Shown here one piece after another: positions 24,251 through 32,061 of a DNA stretch of 63,004 nucleotides. Positions within the stretch are counted from its first letter, which is position 1; every line of letters begins with the position of its first letter. The stretch comes from Chloroflexota bacterium (GTDB lineage Bacteria; Chloroflexota; Anaerolineae; UBA4142). The stretch lies in assembly GCA_016865935.1 (NCBI GenBank), contig VGOB01000002.1, forward strand, positions 1-63,004, read 5' to 3'. Both the position numbers and the translations under genes were made by a program. The notes under the pieces were generated by a model. The model ran no database searches and was not told the DNA's origin. It saw nothing but the letters and a program-made list of their open reading frames with translations.

Positions 24251-25075
24251 TTACGCCCTTTCGCGGCTTTCGTTTTCTTTCGTGGATTTCGCGTTCCAAA
24301 CTTCTTCCCGATACGCGCCCCACATTCGCTCCGGCAACAACGCGCCAAGCGCGACCATCACTTGACGCGCGGCACCCGCGTCGCGTTCATCGCGCGCAAG
24401 ATCACGCGGCACGCGCAGCAGAAACGGCGCGCCGAAATTTACCGTCAGCACGCCATCGTCCTCGAAAATTCCCGCAGGCAAAATCGGAATGTGATCGCGC
24501 GTGAGCAAGAGCAAAAACAACCCCGCACCACGCGGCGGCTGACGCAACGCAAATCCTGCGCCCGTGTGTCCCTCCGGCGCAATCCCCACCAACTCCGGAT
24601 TGTCGCCGCGCGTCAACGCGAGCGCGCCGCGAATGGCTGGCGCACCGGCGCCGCGAAATTCTTCCAAGCCCAGCGCGGGCGGCAAACGAATCGTCCCGTA
24701 CGCCTTGCCGATTTGTCCAAAGAACCAGCGTGTCAACGGCTGTTTGATCCATTTGCGGAATCCGCGCGGATACCACCATTCGCGCGCCATCGCGAAATGA
24801 ATCTCGCGCGGATCGCGCGCGCGCCGCGCGGCAATCGCCGTCACCAGCGCGGCGACGGTCCACCACGCGCCTAACCCAGGTCGGTCGTAATGATTGATCG
24901 TCAAAATGAAAGGCGAAGCGGGGGGAATATTTTCCGGATGCAAGACGCGCGGCGGAGGATGCGCGCCACGGAGGAGCAACGCGCCGTCACGACTCAGCGA
25001 GGACCGAATGCCAAGCCCGACGCGCAACAGCGGAAGCAACAAGCGGAGCGAATAGGCGTAACGCGGCGCGATCAT
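24251..25075 (-). CDS. PlsC-like phospholipid/glycolipid acyltransferase
   Basis: A 274-residue lysophospholipid acyltransferase-like protein. Catalytic motif I appears as 'INHYDRPG' (the NHxxxxD block in a variant form) and the later 'GIAPEGHTG' matches the EGxxS/T block. The middle 'WWYPRGFRKWIKQPL' region is membrane-proximal. It would transfer an acyl group to a glycerolipid or sugar. ATGA overlap with the CDP-alcohol transferase gene (25072-25075) shows translational coupling. The final ~15 residues (WNAKSTKENESRERA) are encoded by a GCGAAA-word repeat at 24252-24300, so the original protein probably ended earlier. Confidence 0.8.
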   Translation of the reverse strand: MIAPRYAYSLRLLLPLLRVGLGIRSSLSRDGALLLRGAHPPPRVLHPENIPPASPFILTINHYDRPGLGAWWTVAALVTAIAARRARDPREIHFAMAREWWYPRGFRKWIKQPLTRWFFGQIGKAYGTIRLPPALGLEEFRGAGAPAIRGALALTRGDNPELVGIAPEGHTGAGFALRQPPRGAGLFLLLLTRDHIPILPAGIFEDDGVLTVNFGAPFLLRVPRDLARDERDAGAARQVMVALGALLPERMWGAYREEVWNAKSTKENESRERA

Positions 25076-25680
25076 TTGGGCGCATCATCGCGCAACGCGC
25101 GATAGACCAGCCACATTCGTTGCGCCGCCGTGATCGGCGTGAAAATCGCGAGAAAACCCAGGACGATCAACAGTGGCGCGTCGCCGAAGAACGCCGTGGC
25201 GATCAAACCGATCACGATTAGCGCGATCCGTTCAAAGCGCGTCAAGAATCCTTCCTTGCATTGCACGCCAATCCCTTCCGCGCGCGCGCGCGCGTAACTC
25301 ACCATCAGCGACCCAAGCAACGCGAAGAAAATGATGTACACGACGAAAATCATTCCGCGCTGAACGAACGCGTACAACATTCCGAGAAACAGCGCGCCTT
25401 CGGCAAAGCGATCCGTCGTCGAATCGAGAAACGCGCCGAACGCGGTCACCCGATTCGTGAGCCGCGCGAGCGAGCCGTCGAGCGCGTCGAAAATTCCTGC
25501 CGCGATAATCAACACCCCGCCCAGCGCGAAATTTCCGGTTGCCAGCACCGCGCCGATGAGGCACATAAATCCGAAACCGATCAGCGTCAGCGCGTTTGGC
25601 GTCAATCCCAGTGCGCCGAGTCCCCTGGCGAGTACATCTAAAATCACTTGCGCGCGTTGTCGAATCAAATTACTCAACAT
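25072..25680 (-). CDS. CDP-alcohol phosphatidyltransferase (phosphatidylinositol-phosphate synthase-like)
   Basis: A 202-residue integral membrane enzyme that replaces CMP of a CDP-diacylglycerol with an alcohol phosphate. The CDP-AP signature D-x2-D-G-x2-A-R-x8-G-x3-D-x3-D is complete: 'DALDGSLARLTNRVTAFG' then 'AFLDSTTDR'. About six helices are visible. The acceptor cannot be read from sequence, but the neighbours (PimA-like glycosyltransferase, HtrB/PatA-like acyltransferases, Nudix) match the mycobacterial pgsA-patA-pimA-Nudix set, so inositol phosphate is the favoured acceptor. Confidence 0.87.
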   Translation of the reverse strand: MLSNLIRQRAQVILDVLARGLGALGLTPNALTLIGFGFMCLIGAVLATGNFALGGVLIIAAGIFDALDGSLARLTNRVTAFGAFLDSTTDRFAEGALFLGMLYAFVQRGMIFVVYIIFFALLGSLMVSYARARAEGIGVQCKEGFLTRFERIALIVIGLIATAFFGDAPLLIVLGFLAIFTPITAAQRMWLVYRALRDDAPK

Positions 25681-25689
25681 TGCTTTTCC

Positions 25690-26844
25690 TCACGCATCAC
25701 GCAACACGTCTCGCGTTTTGAACCGCGCCATTTCCAGCGCGCGCACATCCACCGTCCGCGCTTCACCGTCCGCCACCAACTCGCCGATGCAGGCGCCGAC
25801 AGCAGGCGCGAGCGCGAATCCGATTCCGCCGAACCCTGCCGCGACGAACAAACCGGTGATGCCTGGAACGCGCCCCACAACCGCGTGATCGTCCGGCGTG
25901 AGATCATAAATGCCGGTATGCCCGCGCGCGTAACGCGCGTTCGCCATCGCCGGCAGCCGCGCGGCGATCCGTTGTTGCAAATCAGCGACGAACGCGGGCG
26001 CAACCGCTTCGTCGAAGGAATCGGGATTCGCGTCATCGGCGGGTGGCGTGTTCAGCGCGCCCATCGTCAAACCGAACGTGTGCGGACGAAACAGCGCGCC
26101 CGTCGTCCAATCTTCAAACGCGCAATGCCCGGCGCGTAAATCGGCGGGACGATCAAAAAACGCGATCGGCGCGCAGTGCGCGCGCAAACCGATTTCGGCT
26201 TTGAGTGGCTTGAGCAGACGATCTGTCCACGCGCTCGTGCAGAGAACGACGTTGAGCGCTTCGATCAAGCCGATATTCGTTTCGATGCCGACGACGCGTC
26301 CGTACTCGATGCGAATACTTTTGACCATCGTGCCGGTTTTGAATGTCGCGCCCAATTCTTTCGCGCGCGCGGCGAGCGATTGCGTCGCCAGAACCGGATC
26401 GACGAAACCGGCGCTGGGTTCGTGCGCCGCCAGCGCGATGTCGTCCACGCGCGCCGCCGGTTGCAGATCGCGCACGTCGCCGCGCGAAATGATCTGCGCG
26501 TCCGCGCCCAACGCTTGCAACTGCGCGGTTTGCTCGCGCAAGCGCGCGGCGTGTTCCGCTGGTGCGACGACGATCAGTCCGGTTGGAGTCCAGCCGCAAC
26601 TGCCGCCCACGATTTCTTTCCAACGCTGAAAAAATTTCGTGCTCTCGACCGCTAGACGCGCCTCGGCGGGATGCGCGTGCGCCGCGCGAACGAACGCGCC
26701 GCTACGCTTGGTCGTCCCCGATCCGAGCGGACCTTTTTCGACGACGAGGACGCGCGTCCCTTTGCGCCGCGCCAGATGAAACGCCGCGCTGCATCCGACG
26801 ATGCCGCCGCCGACGATAATCACATCCGCAATGATCCGGCTCAT
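25690..26844 (-). CDS. FAD-dependent amine/glycine-oxidase-type oxidoreductase
   Basis: A 384-residue DAO-family flavoprotein. The N-terminal dinucleotide-binding motif is 'DVIIVGGGIVGCSAAFHLAR', followed by 'VLVVEKGPLGSGTTKRSGA'. The C-terminal FAD-contact segment reads 'IYDLTPDDHAVVGRVPGI' and 'LFVAAGFGGIGFALAPAVG'. Relatives are glycine, sarcosine and D-amino-acid oxidases or dehydrogenases; the substrate is unknown. ATGA overlap (26841-26844) couples it to the upstream glycosyltransferase gene. Its presence among lipid genes is unexpected; it could be a passenger. Confidence 0.87.
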   Translation of the reverse strand: MSRIIADVIIVGGGIVGCSAAFHLARRKGTRVLVVEKGPLGSGTTKRSGAFVRAAHAHPAEARLAVESTKFFQRWKEIVGGSCGWTPTGLIVVAPAEHAARLREQTAQLQALGADAQIISRGDVRDLQPAARVDDIALAAHEPSAGFVDPVLATQSLAARAKELGATFKTGTMVKSIRIEYGRVVGIETNIGLIEALNVVLCTSAWTDRLLKPLKAEIGLRAHCAPIAFFDRPADLRAGHCAFEDWTTGALFRPHTFGLTMGALNTPPADDANPDSFDEAVAPAFVADLQQRIAARLPAMANARYARGHTGIYDLTPDDHAVVGRVPGITGLFVAAGFGGIGFALAPAVGACIGELVADGEARTVDVRALEMARFKTRDVLRDA

Positions 26845-28070
26845 TCGTTTTCCTCACCGGGGGGTGCGGATTTTTTCTTGCGCCGCGGAACGCGGAACAG
26901 ATGCCGCACGCGCGCGCTGCGGCGGTTGCCCGGTGCACGCGCGGTAGCGCGCGCGGCGATGAGTTGCTCGTAGTACGCCAGCACGCGTTGCGCGATAATG
27001 TCCCAATCGTACTGCGCGGCTTTTGCCTTGCCTGCCGCGCTCATTTGCGCGCGGCGTTCGGGCGCGTTCAGCAGATCGATCGCCGCGCGCGCGAGCGCGT
27101 TTTCATCTTGCGGCGGGACGAGCAATCCTTCCGCCTGATCGGTGACGACGGAGCGATAGCCGGTAATATTGCTGGCGATCACCGGCACGCCCGCCGCCAT
27201 CGCCTCCAGCAAGATGATGCCGAAACTCTCAAAGCCGGTGGAGGGCGCGCAAAAGATCGTCGCGGTGCGATAATAGCGCGGCAATTCTTCGCGCGAGACG
27301 CGCCCGACGAAATGCACGCTGCGCAATTTCCACGCGCGCGCATAGCGCACCAACGGCGCTTTGTCTTTGTCGTTGAACGCGCCGACGACGATCAGGCGCG
27401 CGTCGGGAATGGCGCGCTTGATGTGCGGAAACGCGCGCAACAAATAGCGAAAGCCCTTGCGTTTGTCCATCCGTCCGACGTATAAAATATTCGGGCGACC
27501 GTCGTCGAATTTTTCAATCGGTTGAATGTGCGGATCGCAAAAACGCGCGCAGTCAATTCCGTTCGGGATCAAGATATGTTCACCGGGGAAATACTGCGTG
27601 ACGTATTCGCGCACGGCATCGGAAACGAAAATGCGTCCGTCGAGTCGTTTGAAGACGCGTTTGAGCAATTGCCCGGCGACTTGGAACAGCATATTGCTTT
27701 CGCGATACGCGTGGAACGTGCCGACGTTGAGCGCGTGCGAGTGGCGCAAAACGACGAGGGACAACATCGGGACGCTGGGTTCGTGGACGTGCACGACGTC
27801 GAATTGCTCTTGCTTCAAAAGCTGCTTGACGCGGCGATAGATGGCGGGCGCGAACGTGATGCGCGCGTTCGAGCCGCTGAACGGGACGGTGGAGACCGCG
27901 CCGCTCACTTTGAGCACGTGATCGTCCAGCGCGTCTTCGTCCTTGCTCGACGCGGCGATGATGCGCGTGGTATGCCCCAGCGCGCGGAAATGTTGATCGA
28001 GCGCGGCGATATGTTCCGTCACGCCGCCGGGGTAGGGATAGTCATAGGGAGAGACGAGGGCGATTTTCAT
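26841..28070 (-). CDS. GT4 glycosyltransferase, PimA-like
   Basis: A 409-residue GT-B fold glycosyltransferase of family 4. Opening 'MKIALVSPYDYPYPGGVTEH' is typical of PimA and relatives; 'FDVVHVHEPSVPMLSL' is the donor-side histidine region; 'ILYVGRMDKRKGFRYLLRAF' and 'CAPSTGFESFGIILLEAMAA' (with the E-x7-E pair) complete the family signature. PimA puts the first mannose on phosphatidylinositol. That role here is inferred from neighbours. The C-terminus is basic (RRKKKSAPP). Upstream is the PHP gene across a word-repeat. Confidence 0.9.
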   Translation of the reverse strand: MKIALVSPYDYPYPGGVTEHIAALDQHFRALGHTTRIIAASSKDEDALDDHVLKVSGAVSTVPFSGSNARITFAPAIYRRVKQLLKQEQFDVVHVHEPSVPMLSLVVLRHSHALNVGTFHAYRESNMLFQVAGQLLKRVFKRLDGRIFVSDAVREYVTQYFPGEHILIPNGIDCARFCDPHIQPIEKFDDGRPNILYVGRMDKRKGFRYLLRAFPHIKRAIPDARLIVVGAFNDKDKAPLVRYARAWKLRSVHFVGRVSREELPRYYRTATIFCAPSTGFESFGIILLEAMAAGVPVIASNITGYRSVVTDQAEGLLVPPQDENALARAAIDLLNAPERRAQMSAAGKAKAAQYDWDIIAQRVLAYYEQLIAARATARAPGNRRSARVRHLFRVPRRKKKSAPPGEENE

Positions 28071-28071
28071 A

Positions 28072-28155
28072 ATTCTAAATTCTGGATTCCAAATTCATAA
28101 TTCAAGATGCGCCGTTCAATGCGGCTCTTGAATTTTGAATTTTGAATTTTGAATT
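28072..28155. repeat. Inverted word-repeat, word AATTCAAAATTC
   Basis: AATTCTGGATTCCAAATTCATAATTC-type copies (split here) are followed by inverse TTGAATTTTGAATTTTGAAT. The right half lies inside the PHP gene and encodes its tail, 'KFVIQNSKFKIQEPH'. Confidence 0.82.
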
Positions 28156-28886
28156 ACGAATTTGCTCGCGCGGCGAATGTGCTTGGCGGGCAACTTGACC
28201 AGACTCTGCCACAGTTGCGCGGGTCCGATGCGCGCGAGATATTTCATTTCTTCGGTTGTCCAGTAATGCCCATCAATCGTCGTCGTTTTTTGTTTGAGCG
28301 CGCGCAAGAGATCGTCGGCGGACGCGCCGGGAAAAATCGTCATCGCGCTGCCAATCGTCGGCAGGACGTGCGAATCGCTCCCGGCTGTTTCGGCAAGGTG
28401 CAACACGCGCGCGTTCAACGCGTGCGCCTGACGCGCGACGACGCGCCCGGCGAGCGAGGGATTCAGCGTTTCGAATCCGTCAAAGTAAATGAGATCGTCC
28501 GGCGTTTTGTGGATTCGCATCAAGCCGTTGCGTCCAATCGAGCGGATCATCCAACTCATCGGATGCGGCGCGATGACGACGCCGCCTTGCTCGTGCACTT
28601 GCGCGATCGTTTTGTCGAGACCTTGTAACGAGCGCACCGGCTTGTCAATGCCCAGCACGAGCAAGTGACCTTCAATCGTCGTCACTTCCATTCCGGTCAG
28701 AACCTGGAACCGATAGTTGCGGCGCGCGGCAAGATTGCGCGCTTCGTCCGCGCCGTCGAACATATCGTGGTCGGTGATCGCGATCAGGTCGAGTGCGGTT
28801 TCGTTTTCGACGAAATCGAACACTTGCTGAACGGAAGCCATTCCGTCGCTGTGTGTCGTGTGAATGTGAATATCGGCTTTACCCAT
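28116..28886 (-). CDS. PHP-domain metal-dependent phosphoesterase
   Basis: A 256-residue PHP-family protein. Metal-binding motifs: 'ADIHIHTTHSDGMAS' (HxH), 'AITDHDMFDGA', 'GMEVTTIEGHLLVLGID', 'VVIAPHPMSW' and 'AETAGSDSHVLPTIG'. Members hydrolyse phosphoesters such as 3',5'-bisphosphates or histidinol phosphate; this one is of the YciV/TrpH-like type by layout. I start it at the ATG 28886; a TTG seven codons upstream lies in the repeat. The last ~15 residues are encoded by the junction repeat and are unlikely to be functional. Confidence 0.87.
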   Translation of the reverse strand: MGKADIHIHTTHSDGMASVQQVFDFVENETALDLIAITDHDMFDGADEARNLAARRNYRFQVLTGMEVTTIEGHLLVLGIDKPVRSLQGLDKTIAQVHEQGGVVIAPHPMSWMIRSIGRNGLMRIHKTPDDLIYFDGFETLNPSLAGRVVARQAHALNARVLHLAETAGSDSHVLPTIGSAMTIFPGASADDLLRALKQKTTTIDGHYWTTEEMKYLARIGPAQLWQSLVKLPAKHIRRASKFVIQNSKFKIQEPH

Positions 28887-28889
28887 TTT

Positions 28890-29033
28890 TCCAATTACGA
28901 AATGCAAATTGCGAATTGTGAATTACGAACGGTCTTGTGAAAAGCGCAATTCCTAATTCGCAATTCGCAATTCGCAATTCCTAATTCGCAATTCGCGATT
29001 TCTAATTCGCAATTCGCTATTCGTGATTCCAGA
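28890..29033. repeat. Word-repeat block, word AATTCGCAATT
   Basis: Many copies of AATTCGCAATTCGC and variants (AATTGCGAATTGTGAATT on the left, AATTCCTAATTCGCAATTCG on the right). It fills the junction between PHP and acyltransferase genes and includes the end of the latter. Confidence 0.85.
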
Positions 29034-29883
29034 TCGGTTGAAGCATCAACCACTGATCCGGGTAGCGGCGAATGTACGTTTCGATGACGCCGGTCAGTTG
29101 CTGAACCCCGGTGCGGATGTCGCGTGGCAGGTCGCCGGTGTTCGCAAAGATCAACGGCGGCTCGATGAACACTTCGCTGCGATTATCCGGGCGCCGCACG
29201 GCAAACGCGACGATCACCGGCGCATCGTATTTGAGCGCGAGTTGCACCGCGCCGTCCGGCATTTGCGCGGGCGCGCCGAAAAAGTTGACGACGGGCCCGG
29301 TCTTGGTGATGTCGCGATCGTACGCCAGCCCGGCGATCTGTCCGGCGCGCAACGCTTTGATCAGCGCGCGCGGCGCTACGTCCAGCGGCACCATTTCGAT
29401 CCCCTGGCTGGCGCGCAAACCCAGGATGTACTGGAACAGTTTTTCCGGCTTGATCCGCTCGTTCGGCACGACGACGCGCGCTTTGAGATGGATCGCGGCA
29501 AGGTGGATGAACAAATCCCACGCGCCAAAGTGCGCCGATCCGGCGATCAGTCCCTTGCCTTGCTTCATCGCGTTTTCGAGATAGTCCAGCCCATGCACAT
29601 CGGCAAGTTGCGCGTCGAGCTTTTCTTTCGTCAAGGCGTGTCCGCGAAAGAGATCGAAATAATTTTTCCAGAGATTTTGAAACGCGCGCCGCGCGATCGC
29701 GTTCAACTCGGTCTGTGTCGCCGCATCGCCGACGACGCGGCGGAGGTTGTAAAAGTACGTGGTTTGCCGCGCGGCGGTGAACAACCAAAACAGATCGCCC
29801 AAGCGCGCAAACAGCCAATACCCAAAGCGCGTGGGCAGGCGCGGACAAAACCAACCGGCGAAGCGGAAAAAATAATAGGTCAT
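29017..29883 (-). CDS. HtrB/PatA-like lipid acyltransferase (copy 2)
   Basis: A 288-residue protein of the LpxL/HtrB family, which includes mycobacterial PatA (acylates phosphatidylinositol mannosides). Motifs: 'RRAFQNLWKNYFDLFRG', 'GLIAGSAHFGAWDLFIHL' (H-x4-D/E catalytic pair as HFGAWD), 'ARVVVPNERIKPE' and 'YIRRYPDQWLMLQPIW'. The start at 29883 is chosen because the preceding in-frame codons (MARLASLADLGICQ) are translation of a TTGGCA-word repeat. No good ribosome-binding site is visible. It follows the paralogue at 29975-30904. Confidence 0.85.
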   Translation of the reverse strand: MTYYFFRFAGWFCPRLPTRFGYWLFARLGDLFWLFTAARQTTYFYNLRRVVGDAATQTELNAIARRAFQNLWKNYFDLFRGHALTKEKLDAQLADVHGLDYLENAMKQGKGLIAGSAHFGAWDLFIHLAAIHLKARVVVPNERIKPEKLFQYILGLRASQGIEMVPLDVAPRALIKALRAGQIAGLAYDRDITKTGPVVNFFGAPAQMPDGAVQLALKYDAPVIVAFAVRRPDNRSEVFIEPPLIFANTGDLPRDIRTGVQQLTGVIETYIRRYPDQWLMLQPIWNHE

Positions 29884-29982
29884 TTGACAAATACCCAAAT
29901 CTGCCAAACTTGCCAAACGCGCCAAAATCGGATTTGGCGTCTTTGGCTCATTTGGCTATTTTGGCAAGTTTGGCTCATTTGA
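29884..29982. repeat. Inverted word-repeat, word TTGCCAAAC / GTTTGGC
   Basis: TGCCAAACTTGCCAAACGCG is followed by TTTGGCGTCTTTGGCTCATT and more. It shares its word with the etfB-etfA junction at 21021-21096 and lies between the two acyltransferase genes. Confidence 0.85.
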
Positions 29983-30904
29983 TCAGCGGCGTTTTGCTGA
30001 GACTGGGAATTTTGCGCCGCGCGCTCGCGCTGTCTTTCCACATCGGGCGAAAGATGTACCACTGCTCGGGATGCGCGCGGATGAACGCTTCCATTCGCCG
30101 CGCGATTTCCTGCATCGTCATCTGCAAATCGCGATGCCGACTGCCGGAACGTTCGATAACGATCGGCGGCGTGACATCCACGACGATGTGTCCATCGAGT
30201 TGAACGTGCGCGTGCCCGACGACGATCGGCGCGCCGGTGAGCAGCGCGAGTTGCGCGGGGCCGGCGGGAAAATCCGTTTCGGTGGCGAAGAAATTCACCG
30301 GCACCGTCGTAATATCGAAATGATGTGTCACGCCGAAATCGAGCAGGAAGGTGGTCATCTCGTTACGCTTGAGCGCTTCGATGATTTTGCGCGGCGCGCT
30401 TTCGTACGGATAGAGGAAAACTTTTTTATCGCGGCGGATGCGCGTCAGGAGATCCATCAATTGCGGCGGGCGCAGCGTTTCGCCGACGAGTGTAAAGGGC
30501 GCGTAGCGATGCGCGAGCAACGCGCTGGGCAAATCCATATTGCCAAAATGCGCGCTGACGACGATCGCGCCTTTGCCGCGCGCTAACGCTTGCTCGAAAT
30601 ACTCGCCGTGCTGAATCGTGATCCGCGCTTCGAGATCGCGCAAGGACATCGAGGGATAGAGCATCACATCGCGCAAGAGGCGCGCGAAATTTTGAAACGC
30701 GCGTTGCGTGACGCGTCCCACCGCCGGATCGTTTGGCGATTTGCCGAGTACGTGCGCGAAATTTTCGCGCGCGACGCGGCGGCGGAGCGGCATCAGATAA
30801 TACGCGCCCGTGCCCATCCATTCGGCGGCGGCGAGACTGAGGCGGGGCGGGGCAAAGCCAACGCAGAACATACCGATCCGCCAAATCCAGTACAGCGCGA
30901 TCAC
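29975..30904 (-). CDS. HtrB/PatA-like lipid acyltransferase (copy 1)
   Basis: A 309-residue LpxL/HtrB-family acyltransferase. It begins with membrane-associated helices ('MIALYWIWRIGMFCVGFAPP'); 'TQRAFQNFARLLRDVML', 'GAIVVSAHFGNMDLPSALL' (HFGNMD catalytic block), 'PVNFFATETDFPAGPAQLAL' and 'RAHPEQWYIFRPMW' complete the family pattern. Start codon is GTG with AAGGAG 11 bases upstream. Because no lipid A genes are here and the envelope appears single-membraned, a PatA-like role in acylating a glycosylated phospholipid is more likely than lipid A synthesis. The tail (SLSKTPLIK) reads into the repeat. Confidence 0.87.
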   Translation of the reverse strand: MIALYWIWRIGMFCVGFAPPRLSLAAAEWMGTGAYYLMPLRRRVARENFAHVLGKSPNDPAVGRVTQRAFQNFARLLRDVMLYPSMSLRDLEARITIQHGEYFEQALARGKGAIVVSAHFGNMDLPSALLAHRYAPFTLVGETLRPPQLMDLLTRIRRDKKVFLYPYESAPRKIIEALKRNEMTTFLLDFGVTHHFDITTVPVNFFATETDFPAGPAQLALLTGAPIVVGHAHVQLDGHIVVDVTPPIVIERSGSRHRDLQMTMQEIARRMEAFIRAHPEQWYIFRPMWKDSASARRKIPSLSKTPLIK

Positions 30905-30929
30905 GTGCGAATAAACTCCTTGTCAGGGC

Positions 30930-31211
30930 TCAGCCCGCGATGAGCGATTGAAATTGCCGTTCGTAATCGTGCAGGCGCGCGTGATCGAGCGAGCAATGCA
31001 CTTCGCGTCCGGCGCGATGCATTCGGATCAACCCGGTTTGTTTCAAGCGATGGAGATGCCAGGAAACGAGCGGCTGGCTCATCCGCAAACTGCGCGCGAT
31101 TTCGTTGACGGTGAGTTCGCGTCGCGCCAACTGCTCCAGAATTCGCAAGCGCGTCGCGTCGCTCAAGGTGCGATAATACCCGCGCAGTTCCTTCAGTCCT
31201 CGAATGTCCAT
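30930..31211 (-). CDS. ArsR-family transcriptional regulator
   Basis: A 93-residue winged-helix regulator. The DNA-binding part reads 'YYRTLSDATRLRILEQLARR' then 'ELTVNEIARSLRMSQPLVSW' and 'HLHRLKQTGLI', followed by the beta-wing 'RMHRAGREVHCSLD'. The classical metal-sensing CxC of ArsR/SmtB alpha3 is absent (TVNEIA instead), so it likely senses something other than arsenite or zinc. The gene is 25 bases upstream of the acyltransferase genes and may be the first gene of the lipid operon. A palindrome overlaps its own promoter. I start at the ATG 31211; the upstream TTG has no better ribosome-binding site. Confidence 0.88.
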   Translation of the reverse strand: MDIRGLKELRGYYRTLSDATRLRILEQLARRELTVNEIARSLRMSQPLVSWHLHRLKQTGLIRMHRAGREVHCSLDHARLHDYERQFQSLIAG

Positions 31212-31270
31212 AAGTGTCAACGAATCTCAAACGCACAGTGGCGCTATGCGTTCCAACCCGCAATGGGAGC

Positions 31271-31294
31271 ATATATAAATGCCGGCTTATATAT
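31271..31294. promoter_or_regulatory. AT-rich palindrome around GCCGGC, candidate ArsR operator
   Basis: ATATATAAATGCCGGC followed by TTATATAT, an imperfect palindrome overlapping the -10 box of the minus-strand arsR promoter; fits autoregulation. Confidence 0.6.
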
Positions 31295-31318
31295 TAGCGG
31301 AAATCATTTTCTTGTCAA
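31290..31318 (-). promoter_or_regulatory. Promoter of arsR-lipid operon
   Basis: Minus strand TTGACA, 17-base spacer, AATATA. Its -35 box overlaps the -35 box of the divergent nfi promoter. Confidence 0.68.
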
Positions 31319-31340
31319 GCCGCACGGAACGCGGTATAAT
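31312..31340 (+). promoter_or_regulatory. Promoter of nfi-sirtuin operon
   Basis: TTGTCA, 17-base spacer, perfect TATAAT, then GAGGAGGAGGG before the GTG at 31366. The -35 shares bases 31313-31317 with the divergent promoter. Confidence 0.78.
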
Positions 31341-31365
31341 GGGAAAAATGAGGAGGAGGGCTTGA

Positions 31366-32061
31366 GTGCAGATTCCCTCGTCATCGCGCTGGGATGTGAC
31401 TCCGGTGGAGGCGATGCAGATTCAGCGCGAGTTAGCCGCGCGCGTGAGCGCGCAGGACGCGCTAGGCGAGGTGCGCTTGGTCGCCGGAGTGGATGTGGGC
31501 TTGGAAGGCGCGCAGAATCAGATCGCGCGCGCGGCAGTCGTCGTCCTGACCTTCCCCGAACTTGCCCCGGTGGATTACGCGATCGCACGTTTGCCGGTGA
31601 CGTTTCCGTACATTCCTGGCTTGCTCGCGTTCCGCGAACTCCCCGCCGTTTTGAATGCGCTGGAAAAACTCAAGATCAATCCCGATGTTCTCATTGTGGA
31701 TGGGCAAGGGCGCGCGCATCCGCGGCGGCTGGGGATTGCAAGTCACTTGGGCGTCTGGCTCGATTGTGCGACGATCGGTTGCGCCAAGTCACTTCTCTGT
31801 GGGCGCGCGAAAGAACCCGCCAATCGCGCCGGCGCGTGGGCGCCCCTCATCGAGCGCGCCGAAACGATTGGCGCGGCGGTGCGAACGCGCGCGGGCGTGA
31901 CGCCGGTGTACGTCAGTGTGGGGCATCGCGTTAGTTTGAAACGCGCGATTGAGATCGTGTTGCGATGTTGCAAGGGCTATCGTCTGCCGGAGACCACGCG
32001 CTGCGCGCATCGCGTTGCGGGAGGTAGGACAATTTTACAAAATTGTCCAACAAAACTATGA
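31366..32061 (+). CDS. nfi: Endonuclease V
   Basis: A 231-residue endonuclease V, which nicks DNA one phosphodiester 3' to deoxyinosine and starts repair of deaminated adenine. Conserved segments: 'LVAGVDVGLEGAQNQIA' (catalytic Asp), 'PYIPGLLAFRELPAVL', 'VLIVDGQGRAHPRRLGIASH' (second acidic residue) and 'YRLPETTRCAHRVAGG'. GTG start with a strong AGGAGGAGGG ribosome-binding site. The stop overlaps the start of the sirtuin gene (ATGA, 32058-32061), so the two are translationally coupled. Confidence 0.94.
   Translation: MQIPSSSRWDVTPVEAMQIQRELAARVSAQDALGEVRLVAGVDVGLEGAQNQIARAAVVVLTFPELAPVDYAIARLPVTFPYIPGLLAFRELPAVLNALEKLKINPDVLIVDGQGRAHPRRLGIASHLGVWLDCATIGCAKSLLCGRAKEPANRAGAWAPLIERAETIGAAVRTRAGVTPVYVSVGHRVSLKRAIEIVLRCCKGYRLPETTRCAHRVAGGRTILQNCPTKL

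Noticed and set aside
28890-29033. Possible CRISPR array (repeated AATTCGC units)
   Set aside because: Units are too short and variable, and there are no unique spacers of constant length; it belongs to the word-repeat class. No Cas genes nearby.
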